A stretch of DNA of 64,000 bases from Oenococcus sp. UCMA 16435 (GCA_004010835.2 CP030868.2:1962465-2026464), one strand, 5' to 3'. Positions 36,106 through 46,252 are shown, counted from the first letter of the stretch. Notes: generated by a model from the sequence alone, not told the origin. Translations and numbers: made by a program.

Positions 36106-37223
36106 GAATAATCGTTTCTGGCGGTGGTACCGGTGGCCATATTTATCCAGCATTAGCCTTGGTTGAATCGCTCTTAAAATACGAACCTAATTCGGATGTT
36201 CTTTACATTGGGTCATTTCGTGGATTAGAAGGATCGATCGTTCCAAAGACTGGATTGAATTTCAAGCAGCTGCATGTTCAGGGATTTTCTCGTTCGCTTT
36301 CTTTAACGAATTTTAAAACGGTTGATTTATTCATTAAGGCTGTCAAAAAGTCCAAACAAATTATTCGCGATTTTAAACCTGATATCGTTCTTGGAACTGG
36401 TGGCTATGTTAGTGGCGCTGTGCTATATGCTGCTCAAAGGCTTCATATTCCAACTGTTATAAACGAACAAAATTCAATTGCCGGAGTTACTAACAAGTTT
36501 CTTAGTCGCGGTGCTGATCGAATTGCAATTAGTTTCCCTCATGCAGCCGGTCAATTTCCAAAAGACAAGGTTGTTTTGACAGGCAATCCTCGTGGCCAGC
36601 AGGTTTTTGAGAAAAAAGGCGATTTTAGTCTAACTGAATTTGATTTAAATCCAAAACTTCCGACTGTCTTGATTTTTGGTGGATCCGGTGGAGCCCTGAA
36701 ATTGAATTCGGCAGTTGTTAATTTTGCCAATCGTTTTTCCAAGCAAAATAAATTTCAGGCTATCTTTGTTACTGGCAGAAAATATTTTGATTCAGTTAGC
36801 AATCAATTAGCTGATTTGAAAATTAACAGTTCTAATTTTGTCGTTTTGCCATATTTGGACAATATGGATGATGTATTACCGAAAATTAATCTTTTGATCA
36901 GTAGGTCTGGAGCGACAACTTTGGCCGAAATCACTGCATTGGGTATTCCCTCTATATTAATTCCTTCGCCAAACGTTACAGCCAATCACCAAGAAAAAAA
37001 TGCTCGTCAATTAGAAGAAATCGGTGCGGCAGAAGTCATTTTGGAAAGTGAACTCTCTTCGGCAATGCTTTATCATGATTTGAGCGAACTTTTGAGCCAT
37101 GAAACTAAATTAAAATCAATGGCCGAAGCAGCAAAAAAACTCGGTCATCCGGATGCTGCCGATAAATTATATAGATTATTAGTGCAAGTTATTAATGAGC
37201 GTAAGCAAGAAACAACGAAATAA
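36102..37223 (+). CDS. murG: UDP-GlcNAc transferase MurG
   Basis: A 373-residue peripheral GT-B glycosyltransferase that adds GlcNAc to lipid I, giving lipid II. The N-terminal SGGGTGGHIYPALAL loop (residues 6-20), the central FGGSGGALKLN and the UDP-binding LISRSGATTLAEI region are all present. AGGAGG lies about 8 bases before the ATG. murD overlaps its start by 4 bases, and divIB begins 29 bases before its stop. murB, murC and ftsW, often in this cluster, are not here. Confidence 0.97.
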   Translation: MRIIVSGGGTGGHIYPALALVESLLKYEPNSDVLYIGSFRGLEGSIVPKTGLNFKQLHVQGFSRSLSLTNFKTVDLFIKAVKKSKQIIRDFKPDIVLGTGGYVSGAVLYAAQRLHIPTVINEQNSIAGVTNKFLSRGADRIAISFPHAAGQFPKDKVVLTGNPRGQQVFEKKGDFSLTEFDLNPKLPTVLIFGGSGGALKLNSAVVNFANRFSKQNKFQAIFVTGRKYFDSVSNQLADLKINSSNFVVLPYLDNMDDVLPKINLLISRSGATTLAEITALGIPSILIPSPNVTANHQEKNARQLEEIGAAEVILESELSSAMLYHDLSELLSHETKLKSMAEAAKKLGHPDAADKLYRLLVQVINERKQETTK

Positions 37224-38064
37224 AAATAATTCTAAGCGACCGATGGTACATTTCTCTTCTAATGAGGAAAGACCCGCTTATACTTCGAATAATCCGGTTT
37301 TTAATAAGATTGGATTATTTTTTACTGCTGCGGTTTTGCTTGCTCTTTTCTTACAAATATTGTTTTTTTTACGTCCCTGGCAGGATATTAAAGAAACAAA
37401 AGTTTATACCTTTCAGATGGATTATCGTCAAGTCTTAAAGAAACTTGATTTAAAAGTCGGTGATCCATATTGGCAGTGGGCCGGTCAGGGGCAAACAATT
37501 AATCGTAAGATAGAAAATGATTCAATGATTCGATCAGTTAGTTTGGAACTTTCAAAAAATGGAACAGCAATTATTCATGTTAACGAGAATTTGACGGCTG
37601 GTTTTGTTCAGATAAAACAAAAGTGGTATCGAATGAATCAAAATGCTCAGTTGAGTAGTAAGAGTATTCAACCTGATGGGAAAACACCGGTTTATACAGA
37701 TTTTAAAAGTGGATCGAAGATTTTGAAAAAGACAATTACGGCTTATTTATCGATGGATAAAGTTATGAGACTAGCAGTTGCACAAATTATTTATTCACCG
37801 ATTAAAAGTTCTCCTAACCGTCTTGCTTTGGTTATGAATGATGGAAATTTGGTATATGCTAATCCTTCATCCTTATCTAACAGAATGGATCTTTATCCAA
37901 AGATGGTTGCTACGATGAAAGAAAAAGGAATTGCAAATGGTGTAATCGACCTTCAATATGGCGGTTATGCTCGCAAATTTGAAACTTCTGATGACAATTT
38001 GGTCAGTTCGCTGAATTCTAAAAAAAGTAAATCAAGTTCTAAAAGCAGCAGCAGTTCAAAATAG
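37195..38064 (+). CDS. divIB: Cell division protein DivIB/FtsQ
   Basis: A 289-residue bitopic division protein: a cytoplasmic tail, one membrane helix (about residues 36-58), a POTRA-like and beta domain outside, and a C-terminal low-complexity tail of Ser and Lys (SKKSKSSSKSSSSSK). It bridges FtsL/DivIC and the septal PBP. ATG 37195 lies inside murG with no strong ribosome site, suggesting coupled translation. It stands before ftsA, as expected. A short hairpin, GAGAAAAA/TTTTTCTC, follows the stop but lacks a T tail. Confidence 0.9.
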   Translation: MSVSKKQRNKNNSKRPMVHFSSNEERPAYTSNNPVFNKIGLFFTAAVLLALFLQILFFLRPWQDIKETKVYTFQMDYRQVLKKLDLKVGDPYWQWAGQGQTINRKIENDSMIRSVSLELSKNGTAIIHVNENLTAGFVQIKQKWYRMNQNAQLSSKSIQPDGKTPVYTDFKSGSKILKKTITAYLSMDKVMRLAVAQIIYSPIKSSPNRLALVMNDGNLVYANPSSLSNRMDLYPKMVATMKEKGIANGVIDLQYGGYARKFETSDDNLVSSLNSKKSKSSSKSSSSSK

Positions 38065-38179
38065 AGAAAAAAAGAACCATTTTTCTCCTTAAAAGTGGCG
38101 AACAAATGTTTGAAAATTAAGATGATTTTAAACAGCTTTAATCTGTGGTCAATCACTGTTAAATTTGTGTTTGTTGGAT

Positions 38180-39511
38180 ATGAATAATGATGTAATAGTC
38201 GGTTTAGATGTCGGCTCAGATAAAATTAAATGCGTAGTCATTAAAAAGACTCCTAATCAGCGTTATGGAATTGTTGCTGTTGGCGAAACACCGAGCAAAG
38301 GTGTAAAGCATGGGATGGTCGTTGATATTGCTGCTGCCAGTCAAGCGATTTCTCAAGCGATTTCTCAGGCTCAAAGCAAAGCTAATATAGTAATTAACGA
38401 AGTTACCATTTCGATACCAGCAATTCAAATTTCAATGCTTCATTTACATGGTTCTGTCAATGTTGCCCGTAATGACAAGCGAATCACGGAAGATGATGTT
38501 ATTAATGCTTTTAGGCAGGCAATTTCGACTGCAAAACTTCCGCCTAATCAAGAAGTTATTGATCTTGTGCCGGAAGAATTTGTAATTGACGGTTTTGGTC
38601 AGGTTCCCAATCCTTTGGATATGGTTGGTGTTATCCTAGAAGTCAATGCCCAAGCTTTTGTTGGTCCTAAAACTATTATTGAAAACCTAAAAACCGCTGT
38701 CAAACAAGCTCAATTGAGTGTTTCGGAATTGATTCTTTCACCGATTTCCGAAAGTGAATTGATTCTTTCCGAAAATGAGCAAAATGAGGGTAGCATTATT
38801 GTTGACCTCGGAGCATCGCAGACAACTGCTTCAATTGTTCAAGGGCACCAACTTCAGTTTATTGCTAATATTCAGCAGGGAGGTGCCTATATCACATCTG
38901 ATATTCGAGTTGTTTTGGATCAGCAAAATCAAATTAGTATAAATTTTGATCAGGCTGAACAAATTAAAAGAGATTTTGGTTATGCAGATCCTCTAAAACT
39001 TAGTAGCAATCGTGTAATTGAATTAAATCGGGCTGGAACCGGGCAGGTTCAAAATGTCCCGGTAACTTATTTATCACAAATTATCGGCGCTCGTTTGGAG
39101 GAAATCTCTTCGGAATTATATGCACATTTAAATCAATTACAGTCAATGGCTGTTCCAAGAAAAATGATCCTAACCGGAGGTGGGGCGGCTTTGGCTGGGA
39201 TTGATGATTTATTTAATAAACGTTTCAATAAAGAGGTTCGGGTTTTTGTTCCACAAGAAATCGGATTAAGACATCCTTCGTTCGTTAATGCTCTGTCGGT
39301 AGCTAATTATGTTGCCAATCAATCGATGACAGACTGGTTAGCAAAGCGTACACTTAATCTAGCCCTGGTTTCTCCAAGCGCGAATTTTGTTGACACGAAT
39401 TCTGGAGCAAAAAGCCAGAAAGCAAGAAATCCCAATCGCGGCAAAAAAGCCGATAAAAAGCCAAGTTTTCTTGATAAAATAAAAGAATATTACTCGCAGA
39501 TGTTCGAATAG
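38180..39511 (+). CDS. ftsA: Cell division protein FtsA
   Basis: An actin-like ATPase of about 443 residues that tethers FtsZ filaments to the membrane. Actin-fold motifs are seen: VGLDVGSDKIKCVV near the N-terminus, IVDLGASQTTAS in the middle and LTGGGAALAGID toward the C-terminus. A C-terminal amphipathic segment (FLDKIKEYYSQMFE) is the likely membrane anchor. ATG 38180 is chosen over GTG 38165, since the protein otherwise starts with an unrelated leader. The 115-base gap before it may hold a promoter for ftsA-ftsZ. Confidence 0.95.
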   Translation: MNNDVIVGLDVGSDKIKCVVIKKTPNQRYGIVAVGETPSKGVKHGMVVDIAAASQAISQAISQAQSKANIVINEVTISIPAIQISMLHLHGSVNVARNDKRITEDDVINAFRQAISTAKLPPNQEVIDLVPEEFVIDGFGQVPNPLDMVGVILEVNAQAFVGPKTIIENLKTAVKQAQLSVSELILSPISESELILSENEQNEGSIIVDLGASQTTASIVQGHQLQFIANIQQGGAYITSDIRVVLDQQNQISINFDQAEQIKRDFGYADPLKLSSNRVIELNRAGTGQVQNVPVTYLSQIIGARLEEISSELYAHLNQLQSMAVPRKMILTGGGAALAGIDDLFNKRFNKEVRVFVPQEIGLRHPSFVNALSVANYVANQSMTDWLAKRTLNLALVSPSANFVDTNSGAKSQKARNPNRGKKADKKPSFLDKIKEYYSQMFE

Positions 39512-39525
39512 AATAAGAGGTAAAA

Positions 39526-40938
39526 ATGGTAGCTAGAAAAAAAGCAACAGAAAATAATAATAACGATCTTGTGATGCCTGCAGCTCAGTCGGGTTATGGA
39601 GCCAATATTAAGGTAATCGGTGTTGGTGGTGGCGGATCAAATGCGATTGACCGCATGATTGAAGAAGGTATCGAAGGTGTTCAATTTATTGTCGCCAATA
39701 CCGATATGCAGGCTTTAAGTGCTTCGAAAGCTCCCAATAAATTACAGTTGGGACCTAAATTGACTCGTGGACTTGGTGCTGGATCAACACCTGAAGTGGG
39801 TGAAAAGGCCGGTGAAGAATCTCAACAGTCGATTCAAGAAGTATTGCAGGGAGCCGACTTGGTTTTTGTTACTGCCGGAATGGGCGGAGGAACCGGAAAT
39901 GGTGCTGCACCAGTTATTGCTCGTATTGCACGAGAGGTTGGCGCTTTAACGGTTGGTGTTGTTACTCGCCCATTTAATTTTGAAGGTCCGAAAAGAGCTC
40001 GTTTTGCTGCTGAAGGAATTGCTAAGCTAAAAGAAAATGTTGATACTTTAGTTGTTGTTTCGAACAACCGTCTGCTTGAAATTATGGACCGGAAAGCTTC
40101 TTTGGCTGATTCGTTTAGAGCTGCTGATAATACTCTTTTGCAGGGCGTTCGTGGAATTTCCGATTTAATTACTAAACCCGGAATTATTAATTTGGACTTT
40201 GCCGATGTTAAGACGATTATGACTAATGGCGGTATGGCTTTGATGGGAATCGGTTCTGCTACAGGCGAAAATCGAGCTGCCGAGGCTACTAAAGCTGCAA
40301 TTGCATCTCCGTTGTTAGAAGTTGACTTAAAGGGAGCTTCGGATGTGATTTTGAGTGTTACCGGTTCGGCTGATATGTCATTGTACGAGGCACAGACAGC
40401 TGCTGATGTTGTTACACAGGCTGCTGGCCAAGATGTCAATATTGTCTTTGGAACTTCCGTAGACGATAAGCTTGAAGATGAAGTGCGTGTAACGGTTGTG
40501 GCAACTCATATCAATCAGAGCCAAAACCAAGACGGACCTGATTCGACCGATGTTTTCACAGTCAATACGCCAGCAGAACAATCTTCGTCGAGCTCGGATC
40601 AAACGAATAAAAAAGGTTCTGTTTTTGACGATATTCCAAATGTAACGGTTGATCCTGTTACCGGAAACAACAAAGTTGTTCCTGAATCATCTGCAGCACC
40701 GAAATCATCGGTTGCTCAGCCTGAACAGAAGCAAAGTTCTGGAAAGCTTTTTGAAGATTGGCAATTAAATACGGTTCATCGGGGACAGAATCAATCTTCC
40801 CAATCAAATAATTCACCTTTTAATGATCGACAATATAGCAATAATCAATCACAGCAAAGTTCTTCATTTAATCAAGCAAGTGATCCGTCAAGTGATGATG
40901 ATTCATCTTCAAGACCTTCATTTTTTAAGCGTCACTAA
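39526..40938 (+). CDS. ftsZ: Cell division protein FtsZ
   Basis: A 470-residue tubulin-like GTPase that forms the division ring. The tubulin signature GGGTGNG is at residues 120-126, with [12 protein letters not shown] near the N-terminus. The long linker (about 330-455) is rich in Gln, Ser and Asn. The C-terminal peptide, which binds FtsA and SepF, reads RPSFFKRH, a divergent form of the usual PxFLxxR. AGAGG precedes ATG 39526. It lies 14 bases after ftsA and 20 before sepF, one operon. Confidence 0.97.
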   Translation: MVARKKATENNNNDLVMPAAQSGYGANIKVIGVGGGGSNAIDRMIEEGIEGVQFIVANTDMQALSASKAPNKLQLGPKLTRGLGAGSTPEVGEKAGEESQQSIQEVLQGADLVFVTAGMGGGTGNGAAPVIARIAREVGALTVGVVTRPFNFEGPKRARFAAEGIAKLKENVDTLVVVSNNRLLEIMDRKASLADSFRAADNTLLQGVRGISDLITKPGIINLDFADVKTIMTNGGMALMGIGSATGENRAAEATKAAIASPLLEVDLKGASDVILSVTGSADMSLYEAQTAADVVTQAAGQDVNIVFGTSVDDKLEDEVRVTVVATHINQSQNQDGPDSTDVFTVNTPAEQSSSSSDQTNKKGSVFDDIPNVTVDPVTGNNKVVPESSAAPKSSVAQPEQKQSSGKLFEDWQLNTVHRGQNQSSQSNNSPFNDRQYSNNQSQQSSSFNQASDPSSDDDSSSRPSFFKRH

Positions 40939-40958
40939 ATAGTTTCTTAGGAGTAGAT

Positions 40959-41492
40959 ATGGCATTTTCGTTTAAAAGTTTTTTCGGCGGAGCAGACGAC
41001 GACGAAGAAGAATATGAGGATTCCGGTTATGAACAACAGCCTAATCAAGGGCATCAGCAACCGGTAAACCCTCAGCAACAGAATCCTTCCGGACAAAGTT
41101 ATAGTAATCAAAATCAGAGTCAAAGTGGTTTTGGATATAACAATGGTTATCGTCAGCAGCCAAAAATGTCGGCAGTTAATTCTTCAACTCAGTCTACAAA
41201 TAATTCAGCAAAGATCGATAGCCATATCGCTCTATTTGTTCCGAAAGTTTTTTCTGATGCTAAAACAATCGTTAATCAATTATTGTTGCATGAAGCAGTG
41301 ATTGTTAATTTTTCAGCTATAGACGAAACCCAATCTGCTAAAATAGTTGATTTTGTCGCTGGCGCTATTTATGCTGTTGAAGGATCGATTGAAAAGATTT
41401 CTGATGAAATTTGGTTAATTGCGCCGAATAATTACGCGGTATCAGGATCTGGTTCTGCTGCAAATTCAATGGGTCAAAATGCTCGCTTCTAA
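40959..41492 (+). CDS. sepF: Cell division protein SepF
   Basis: A 177-residue SepF that bundles FtsZ filaments and helps anchor the ring. An N-terminal amphipathic helix (MAFSFKSFFGG) contacts the membrane, a Gln/Asn-rich linker (about 25-75) follows, and the globular SepF domain is at about 85-165 (FVPKVFSDAKTIVNQLL). GGAG lies before ATG 40959. The linker shares its composition with the FtsZ tail next door. It overlaps yggT by 14 bases. Confidence 0.93.
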   Translation: MAFSFKSFFGGADDDEEEYEDSGYEQQPNQGHQQPVNPQQQNPSGQSYSNQNQSQSGFGYNNGYRQQPKMSAVNSSTQSTNNSAKIDSHIALFVPKVFSDAKTIVNQLLLHEAVIVNFSAIDETQSAKIVDFVAGAIYAVEGSIEKISDEIWLIAPNNYAVSGSGSAANSMGQNARF

Positions 41493-41763
41493 TTTTTTAT
41501 ACTACATATACCTGATAATTCACTGGGTGATTAGTCTTTATTCGTGGGTTATTTTTTTATGGGCAATTATGAGCTGGCTGCCGATCAATTTTAGTTCGAA
41601 ATTTCTTTATTGGCTGAACTGGATGGTTGAACCTTTTATTGGTATTTTTAGACGTTTTATTCCACCAATTGCCGGAATTGATTTTTCTCCAATTATCGCT
41701 ATATTGGTCTTGCAATTTGCCAATCGCGGATTGGCACTTATTTTTGTACAATTATTGCAATGA
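41479..41763 (+). CDS. yggT: YggT family membrane protein
   Basis: A 94-residue YggT-family protein with two membrane helix regions (about residues 5-30 and 65-90) flanking the family motif WMVEPFIGIFRRFIPP. It is found between sepF and ylmH in most Firmicutes; the function is unclear, with suggestions of a role in osmotic shock or division. ATG 41479 is taken rather than 41419, since it follows a GGGTC and the family starts here. It overlaps ylmH by 4 bases. Confidence 0.88.
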   Translation: MLASNFLYYIYLIIHWVISLYSWVIFLWAIMSWLPINFSSKFLYWLNWMVEPFIGIFRRFIPPIAGIDFSPIIAILVLQFANRGLALIFVQLLQ

Positions 41764-42530
41764 CAAATTTTGAAGTTAATTTAAACCACTATTCCGATGC
41801 TGAAAGAGTTTTTGCAAAGCAGGTGGTTGGCTGGTTTCATCAAGCAGATGAAAAAAGTGTTTTAACTGTTTTTTTGAATCCGCAGGAGCGAAAAATTCTA
41901 ACTGAATTGGCAAAGCATATTGGAATTTTGGTTCATTTTAATGGTGGATATCAAAACGCTGAAAATAAACGTGCCTTAATTGGCAATGATGAAAAAAATA
42001 ACTTTCAAATATCTCTTTTGCGGTTGAACTATGCTTCCAATTATGTCCATCTCCATCATTCAACTGTATTGGGGAGCTTGCTGCATCATGGGATTTCCTA
42101 CGATCGAATCGGTGATGTAATTCATGAAAATGATAATTGGCAACTTTTGATTGATTCTAGTTTGGCTGATTTTGTGACGGAAAATGTTAAACGAGCTGGT
42201 TCGAAAAAAGTTAATTTTGAAAAAATTCCCTTTGAAAAAATTCTGAATCCTCAATCTGATGAAAAAGAAAAAGAAATTGTTATTTCTTCACAGAGAATTG
42301 ATCTCTTAATTAGCCAGATATACAACTTTTCTCGGGCCCATGCCAAAGACTTGATTAAAAGCGGTGAGGTTATGGTTAATTGGTTTGAAAACGACAATAC
42401 AAGTTATTTGGCTAAATTAGGTGATGTTGTTTCTACACATGGGTATGGCCGGATTCGTTTAATTGCTACCCGAGGTACGACTAATCGGAATAAAATACGT
42501 TTAAAGATCGGAATTGTTGGAAAAGGGTAG
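41760..42530 (+). CDS. ylmH: S4-domain RNA-binding protein YlmH
   Basis: A 256-residue protein of the YlmH family. An N-terminal alpha/beta domain is followed by an S4 RNA-binding domain (about residues 182-240; RIDLLISQIYNFSRAHAKDL). In Bacillus subtilis YlmH has a ribosome quality-control role related to RqcP; in streptococci it affects division. It overlaps yggT by 4 bases and ends the division operon. divIVA, which normally follows, is absent, and the ileS leader begins within 40 bases. Confidence 0.9.
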   Translation: MTNFEVNLNHYSDAERVFAKQVVGWFHQADEKSVLTVFLNPQERKILTELAKHIGILVHFNGGYQNAENKRALIGNDEKNNFQISLLRLNYASNYVHLHHSTVLGSLLHHGISYDRIGDVIHENDNWQLLIDSSLADFVTENVKRAGSKKVNFEKIPFEKILNPQSDEKEKEIVISSQRIDLLISQIYNFSRAHAKDLIKSGEVMVNWFENDNTSYLAKLGDVVSTHGYGRIRLIATRGTTNRNKIRLKIGIVGKG

Positions 42531-42549
42531 AATTTTCTCAATAGTTTTG

Positions 42550-42755
42550 TATAATGGCTTTATATTCTGGAACAGAAAGTTAGAGTTTATGCGTGCAGAG
42601 AGCCGGAACGCTGGAAACCGGTCGCCAATGAATTCTTTCAGATCAGCCGGTTAAAATAATTAATTAAGAAACGCTGAGGCGCACTGACTAGTGCGTGAAG
42701 TTGGGTGGTACCACGTGAAAACGTCCCGATATTTCGAGGCGTTTTTTATTTTATC
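42550..42755 (+). ncRNA. T-box riboswitch leader of ileS
   Basis: A -10 TATAAT (42550-42555) precedes a full T-box leader. Stem I carries the AGAGAG loop, GCTGGAAACCGG and the Ile specifier codon ATC (42642-42644, in CAG-ATC-AGCC). Stem III is GCGCACT/AGTGCGT, and the T-box core GGGTGGTACCACG follows (about 42703-42716). The terminator AACG-TCCCGA/TCGAGG-CGTT ends in TTTTTT near 42750. Uncharged tRNA-Ile should allow ileS transcription. Confidence 0.93.
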
Positions 42756-42766
42756 TAAGGAGCTTT

Positions 42767-45532
42767 ATGAAGATTAAAGACACATTACATTTAGGACATA
42801 CAAATTTTCCGATGCGCGGAAGTTTACCAAAAACCGAGCCTATTCGCGAAAAGCAGTGGGAAGACGACCGGCTATATGAGAAACGGCTTGATTTAAACAA
42901 AAATAAAGCTCATTTTAACTTGCATGACGGACCACCATATGCGAATGGAAATATTCATATCGGCCATGCAATGAATAAAATATCCAAGGATATTATTGTT
43001 CGTTATAAGAATATGACCGGCTACTATGCGCCCTACGTTCCTGGCTGGGATACTCACGGTTTGCCAATTGAACAGCAACTAACAAAAGCTGGCTATGATC
43101 GAAAATCAATGTCAAAAGCCGATTGGCGTCGCTTGGCCCATGATTACGCGTTAAAGCAGGTTGAGATGCAAAAACGCGATTTCAAACGGCTTGGTGTCCT
43201 TGGCGAATGGGACAATCCTTATTTAACCTTGAATCCGGAATTCGAATCAGCTCAGATCCGTGTTTTTGGAGCAATGGCCGGTAAGGGATATATCTATCGG
43301 GGCTTAAAACCGGTTTACTGGTCTTGGAGTTCGGAATCAGCCTTGGCTGAAGCCGAAGTCGAATACCACGATTTGGAATCAACTTCACTTTTTTATGCCA
43401 ATCGTGTTAAAGATGGTAAAGGAATTTTAGATAATGATACCTATCTAGTTGTTTGGACAACAACGCCTTTCACGATTACTGCTTCGCGTGGAATCACCCT
43501 TGGACCAAATTTTGACTATGTTCTTGTCAAACCGAAAGGGCAGACACGCAAATATGTTGTAGCTAGGGCTTTGCTTGAGGAAAATGCTGCCCGTTTTGGT
43601 TGGGAAGAACCAAAGGTCTTGGCAACTTATAAAGGAATTGATCTTGATAAGATTACCGTTGAACATCCGTGGGACAAAAATATTACAGAGTTAGTTATGA
43701 ATGCCAACCACGTTACTCTTGATTCTGGTACTGGTCTTGTCCACACAGCTCCTGGCTTTGGTGAAGATGATTACAATGTTGGGATGAAATATGGTCTGCC
43801 AATTGATATGACAGTCGATTCAAAGGGCTATCTAATGAAAACGGCCGGAAACGATTTTGAGGGCAAGTTCTATGATGATGTCGCACACTTGGTAATTGAG
43901 AAATTAAAAAAAGCCGGTTTATGGTTGGCAACTGAGAAAATCAAGCACTCGTATCCTTTTGATTGGCGGACGAAAAAGCCGATTATCTGGCGCGCTGTTC
44001 CTCAATGGTTCGTTTCGATTGAGCCTTTTAGAAAAGAAATTCTCGATCAGATAAAAGATGTTAAATTTTATCCTGATTGGGGTGAAATTCGTCTCTACAA
44101 TATGATCAAGGATCGTGGCGATTGGGTTATTTCTCGTCAGCGTGTCTGGGGTGTACCATTGCCGATTTTCTACGCCGAAGATGGTACTCCGATTGTTGAT
44201 GAAAAGGTGATTGACCACGTTGCTGATTTATTTGCCAAACATGGTTCGACTTATTGGTTTGAGCATACTGCTAAAGAGCTTCTTCCAGATGGATATACTA
44301 ATAAACACAGCCCAAATGGTGAATTTACAAAAGAAGAAGACATTATGGATGTTTGGTTCGATTCTGGTTCGAGCTGGTCTGGAGTTATGCAAGAACGGTC
44401 TTATTTGGATTATCCAGCCGATGTTTATTTGGAAGGTGCAGATCAATTCCGTGGTTGGTTCAATTCGAATATCATAACTTCAGTTGCGGTTAACGGAATC
44501 GCACCTTACAAATCCATAATTGCCCAGGGATTTGTTTTTGACGATAAAGGACAAAAAATGTCTAAATCTTTAGGCAATATTATTTCGCCAAATGACGTTG
44601 CCAATCAAATGGGTGCAGAAATTATCCGTCTTTGGGTTATGAGCATTGATTCTAGCCAGGATGTTCATGTTTCGAAAGATATTCTAAAACAGGTTTCCGA
44701 GTCTTACCGTAAAATTCGTAACACGATGCGGTTTTTGTTAGCGAATACCGAAGATTTTGATCCTAAAAAAAATTCGGTAGCTTTTGCTGATCGCAAGCCG
44801 ATTGATAAATGGATGACAGCTGATTTTAATCGATTTGTTAAAGATTGGCATGAAAAGATGAATAGATATGATTTTTACGATCTATTCAAACAACTAATTA
44901 ATTTTGTTTCAAACGATCTCTCGGCCTTTTATTTGGATGTTGCAAAAGATATTGTTTATATCGATGAAGCAGATTCTTCTGAACGCCGTTCGATGCAAAC
45001 TGTTTTTTATGAATTAGCTGTTAAATTAACAAAATTGCTGGCCCCTTTTTTGCCACATACCGCCGAAGAACTTTGGGAGAATTTAAAGGAACCTGAAGCT
45101 TATGCCTATTTGTCAGAGGCGCCAATTGTGGAAGAATTACCCGACGCTGATAATTTGCTAAAAGATTGGGATTGTTTCTTCAAGTTCCGCGATCTTGTTA
45201 ACAAAGAATTGGAAAATGCCCGCGAAAAAACCTTAATTGGAAAAAATGCCGAGGCTGCTTTGCAGGTCACTTTAACTCAGGACCAAATTGAAGTTTTTGA
45301 TCGTCTACAACTTGATATTAGAAAACTATTAATGGTTAGCCAGCTAAAAGAAGAAAAGGGCCAGGAAACAGAAGTCGAGGTTAGTCACGCTTCAGGTCAG
45401 GTTGATCCTCGTGATCGTCTTTATCACGATGATATTGGTGCTGATTCGAAATTCCCGATGTTTTCAAAGAAAAATGCCAAGACTGTCGAACACGATTTTC
45501 CTGATTTGACTGTTGAAGAGTTAGAAGATTAA
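42767..45532 (+). CDS. ileS: Isoleucyl-tRNA synthetase
   Basis: A 921-residue class I synthetase that charges and proofreads tRNA-Ile. HIGH is at residues 64-67, the CP1 editing domain is at about 195-385 with [10 protein letters not shown], and KMSKS is at 597-601. The anticodon domain follows. The C-terminal zinc finger that relatives carry (CPRC...CGRC) is degenerate: DPRD at 880-883 and FSKK at 899-902 replace all four cysteines. Only one Cys remains in the whole protein. AAGGAG precedes ATG 42767; T-box control is upstream and a terminator downstream. Confidence 0.97.
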   Translation: MKIKDTLHLGHTNFPMRGSLPKTEPIREKQWEDDRLYEKRLDLNKNKAHFNLHDGPPYANGNIHIGHAMNKISKDIIVRYKNMTGYYAPYVPGWDTHGLPIEQQLTKAGYDRKSMSKADWRRLAHDYALKQVEMQKRDFKRLGVLGEWDNPYLTLNPEFESAQIRVFGAMAGKGYIYRGLKPVYWSWSSESALAEAEVEYHDLESTSLFYANRVKDGKGILDNDTYLVVWTTTPFTITASRGITLGPNFDYVLVKPKGQTRKYVVARALLEENAARFGWEEPKVLATYKGIDLDKITVEHPWDKNITELVMNANHVTLDSGTGLVHTAPGFGEDDYNVGMKYGLPIDMTVDSKGYLMKTAGNDFEGKFYDDVAHLVIEKLKKAGLWLATEKIKHSYPFDWRTKKPIIWRAVPQWFVSIEPFRKEILDQIKDVKFYPDWGEIRLYNMIKDRGDWVISRQRVWGVPLPIFYAEDGTPIVDEKVIDHVADLFAKHGSTYWFEHTAKELLPDGYTNKHSPNGEFTKEEDIMDVWFDSGSSWSGVMQERSYLDYPADVYLEGADQFRGWFNSNIITSVAVNGIAPYKSIIAQGFVFDDKGQKMSKSLGNIISPNDVANQMGAEIIRLWVMSIDSSQDVHVSKDILKQVSESYRKIRNTMRFLLANTEDFDPKKNSVAFADRKPIDKWMTADFNRFVKDWHEKMNRYDFYDLFKQLINFVSNDLSAFYLDVAKDIVYIDEADSSERRSMQTVFYELAVKLTKLLAPFLPHTAEELWENLKEPEAYAYLSEAPIVEELPDADNLLKDWDCFFKFRDLVNKELENAREKTLIGKNAEAALQVTLTQDQIEVFDRLQLDIRKLLMVSQLKEEKGQETEVEVSHASGQVDPRDRLYHDDIGADSKFPMFSKKNAKTVEHDFPDLTVEELED

Positions 45533-45548
45533 CGATAAAAATTATTTT

Positions 45549-45577
45549 AAAACGGAAATTTATTTTCCGTTTTTTTA
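45549..45577 (+). terminator. Terminator of ileS
   Basis: AACGGAAA, loop TTTAT and TTTCCGTT are followed by a T run, 16 bases after the ileS stop. Confidence 0.88.
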
Positions 45578-45679
45578 TTGTTTAAATTATTTTTTATTTA
45601 AAACTTCTTTATATGCCTGAAAAACACAAACACGAAATATTTTTTTAAATCTTAATTAAATTGCTATCAAATACAGCAA

Positions 45680-45735
45680 AACACGAACGTTCGGAAATAG
45701 AAGGGCTAGATTTTTCTGTTTTTTATTGATACACT
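45680..45735 (+). promoter_or_regulatory. PurR-box-like palindrome and promoter of the pur operon
   Basis: CGAACGTTCG (45684-45693) is a perfect palindrome. Read on the minus strand it gives ATTTCCGAACGTT, one base from the lactococcal PurBox AWWWCCGAACWWT. A weaker ACGAAATATT lies at 45632. An extended -10 (TGA-TACACT, 45727-45735) places the start near 45742, with the box about 54 bases upstream, where an activator PurR could act. Confidence 0.6.
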
Positions 45736-45757
45736 TAACGAGTATTTCGGAGGACAG

Positions 45758-46252
45758 ATGTCAAACACGAAGATTGCCGTTGTAATGGGATCGGTTTCTG
45801 ATTGGGAAACAATGAAAAATACGGTCGATATTCTGAATGATTTTGGAGTTGAAGTTGAAAAACATGTTATTTCCGCACATAGAATGCCTGATCAACTGAG
45901 TAAATTTGCTAAAGGAGCTCGTGGACGCGGTTTACAGATGATAATTGCCGGTGCCGGTGGTGCAGCTCATTTACCGGGTATGCTGGCTGCTAATACAACA
46001 CTTCCAGTAATTGGCGTTCCAGTTCAATCGCATGCTTTAAATGGTTTGGATTCGCTTTTGTCGATTGTTCAGATGCCGGCTGGGGTGCCGGTTGCTACGA
46101 CAGCGATCGGCAATTCCGGTGCTAAAAACGCAGCCTATTTGGCATTATCGATTCTTAGTTTACAAAATCGAGAAGTTGAAAATAAATTAATTATTTTTCG
46201 CCGGGAACAAACAAAAAAATCGCTTGAAAGCGAGTCACAGCTCAATGATTGA
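45758..46252 (+). CDS. purE: N5-carboxyaminoimidazole ribonucleotide mutase PurE
   Basis: A 164-residue class I PurE that shifts the carboxyl group of N5-CAIR to C4, giving CAIR. The GSVSDWETM and SAHRMPDQL loops form the active site, and [11 protein letters not shown] is the family's glycine-rich segment. GGAGG lies 6 bases before ATG 45758. As first gene of the eleven-gene IMP operon it carries the promoter and PurR-box region upstream. Its end overlaps purK by 8 bases. Confidence 0.97.
   Translation: MSNTKIAVVMGSVSDWETMKNTVDILNDFGVEVEKHVISAHRMPDQLSKFAKGARGRGLQMIIAGAGGAAHLPGMLAANTTLPVIGVPVQSHALNGLDSLLSIVQMPAGVPVATTAIGNSGAKNAAYLALSILSLQNREVENKLIIFRREQTKKSLESESQLND

Noticed and set aside
38063..38090. 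Hairpin GAGAAAAA/TTTTTCTC as terminator between divIB and ftsA
   Set aside because: No T tail follows and a stop here would split the division operon.
39834..40439. 201-codon open frame on the minus strand opposite ftsZ
   Set aside because: It is a shadow of ftsZ codon use; it has no ribosome site and no recognisable domain.
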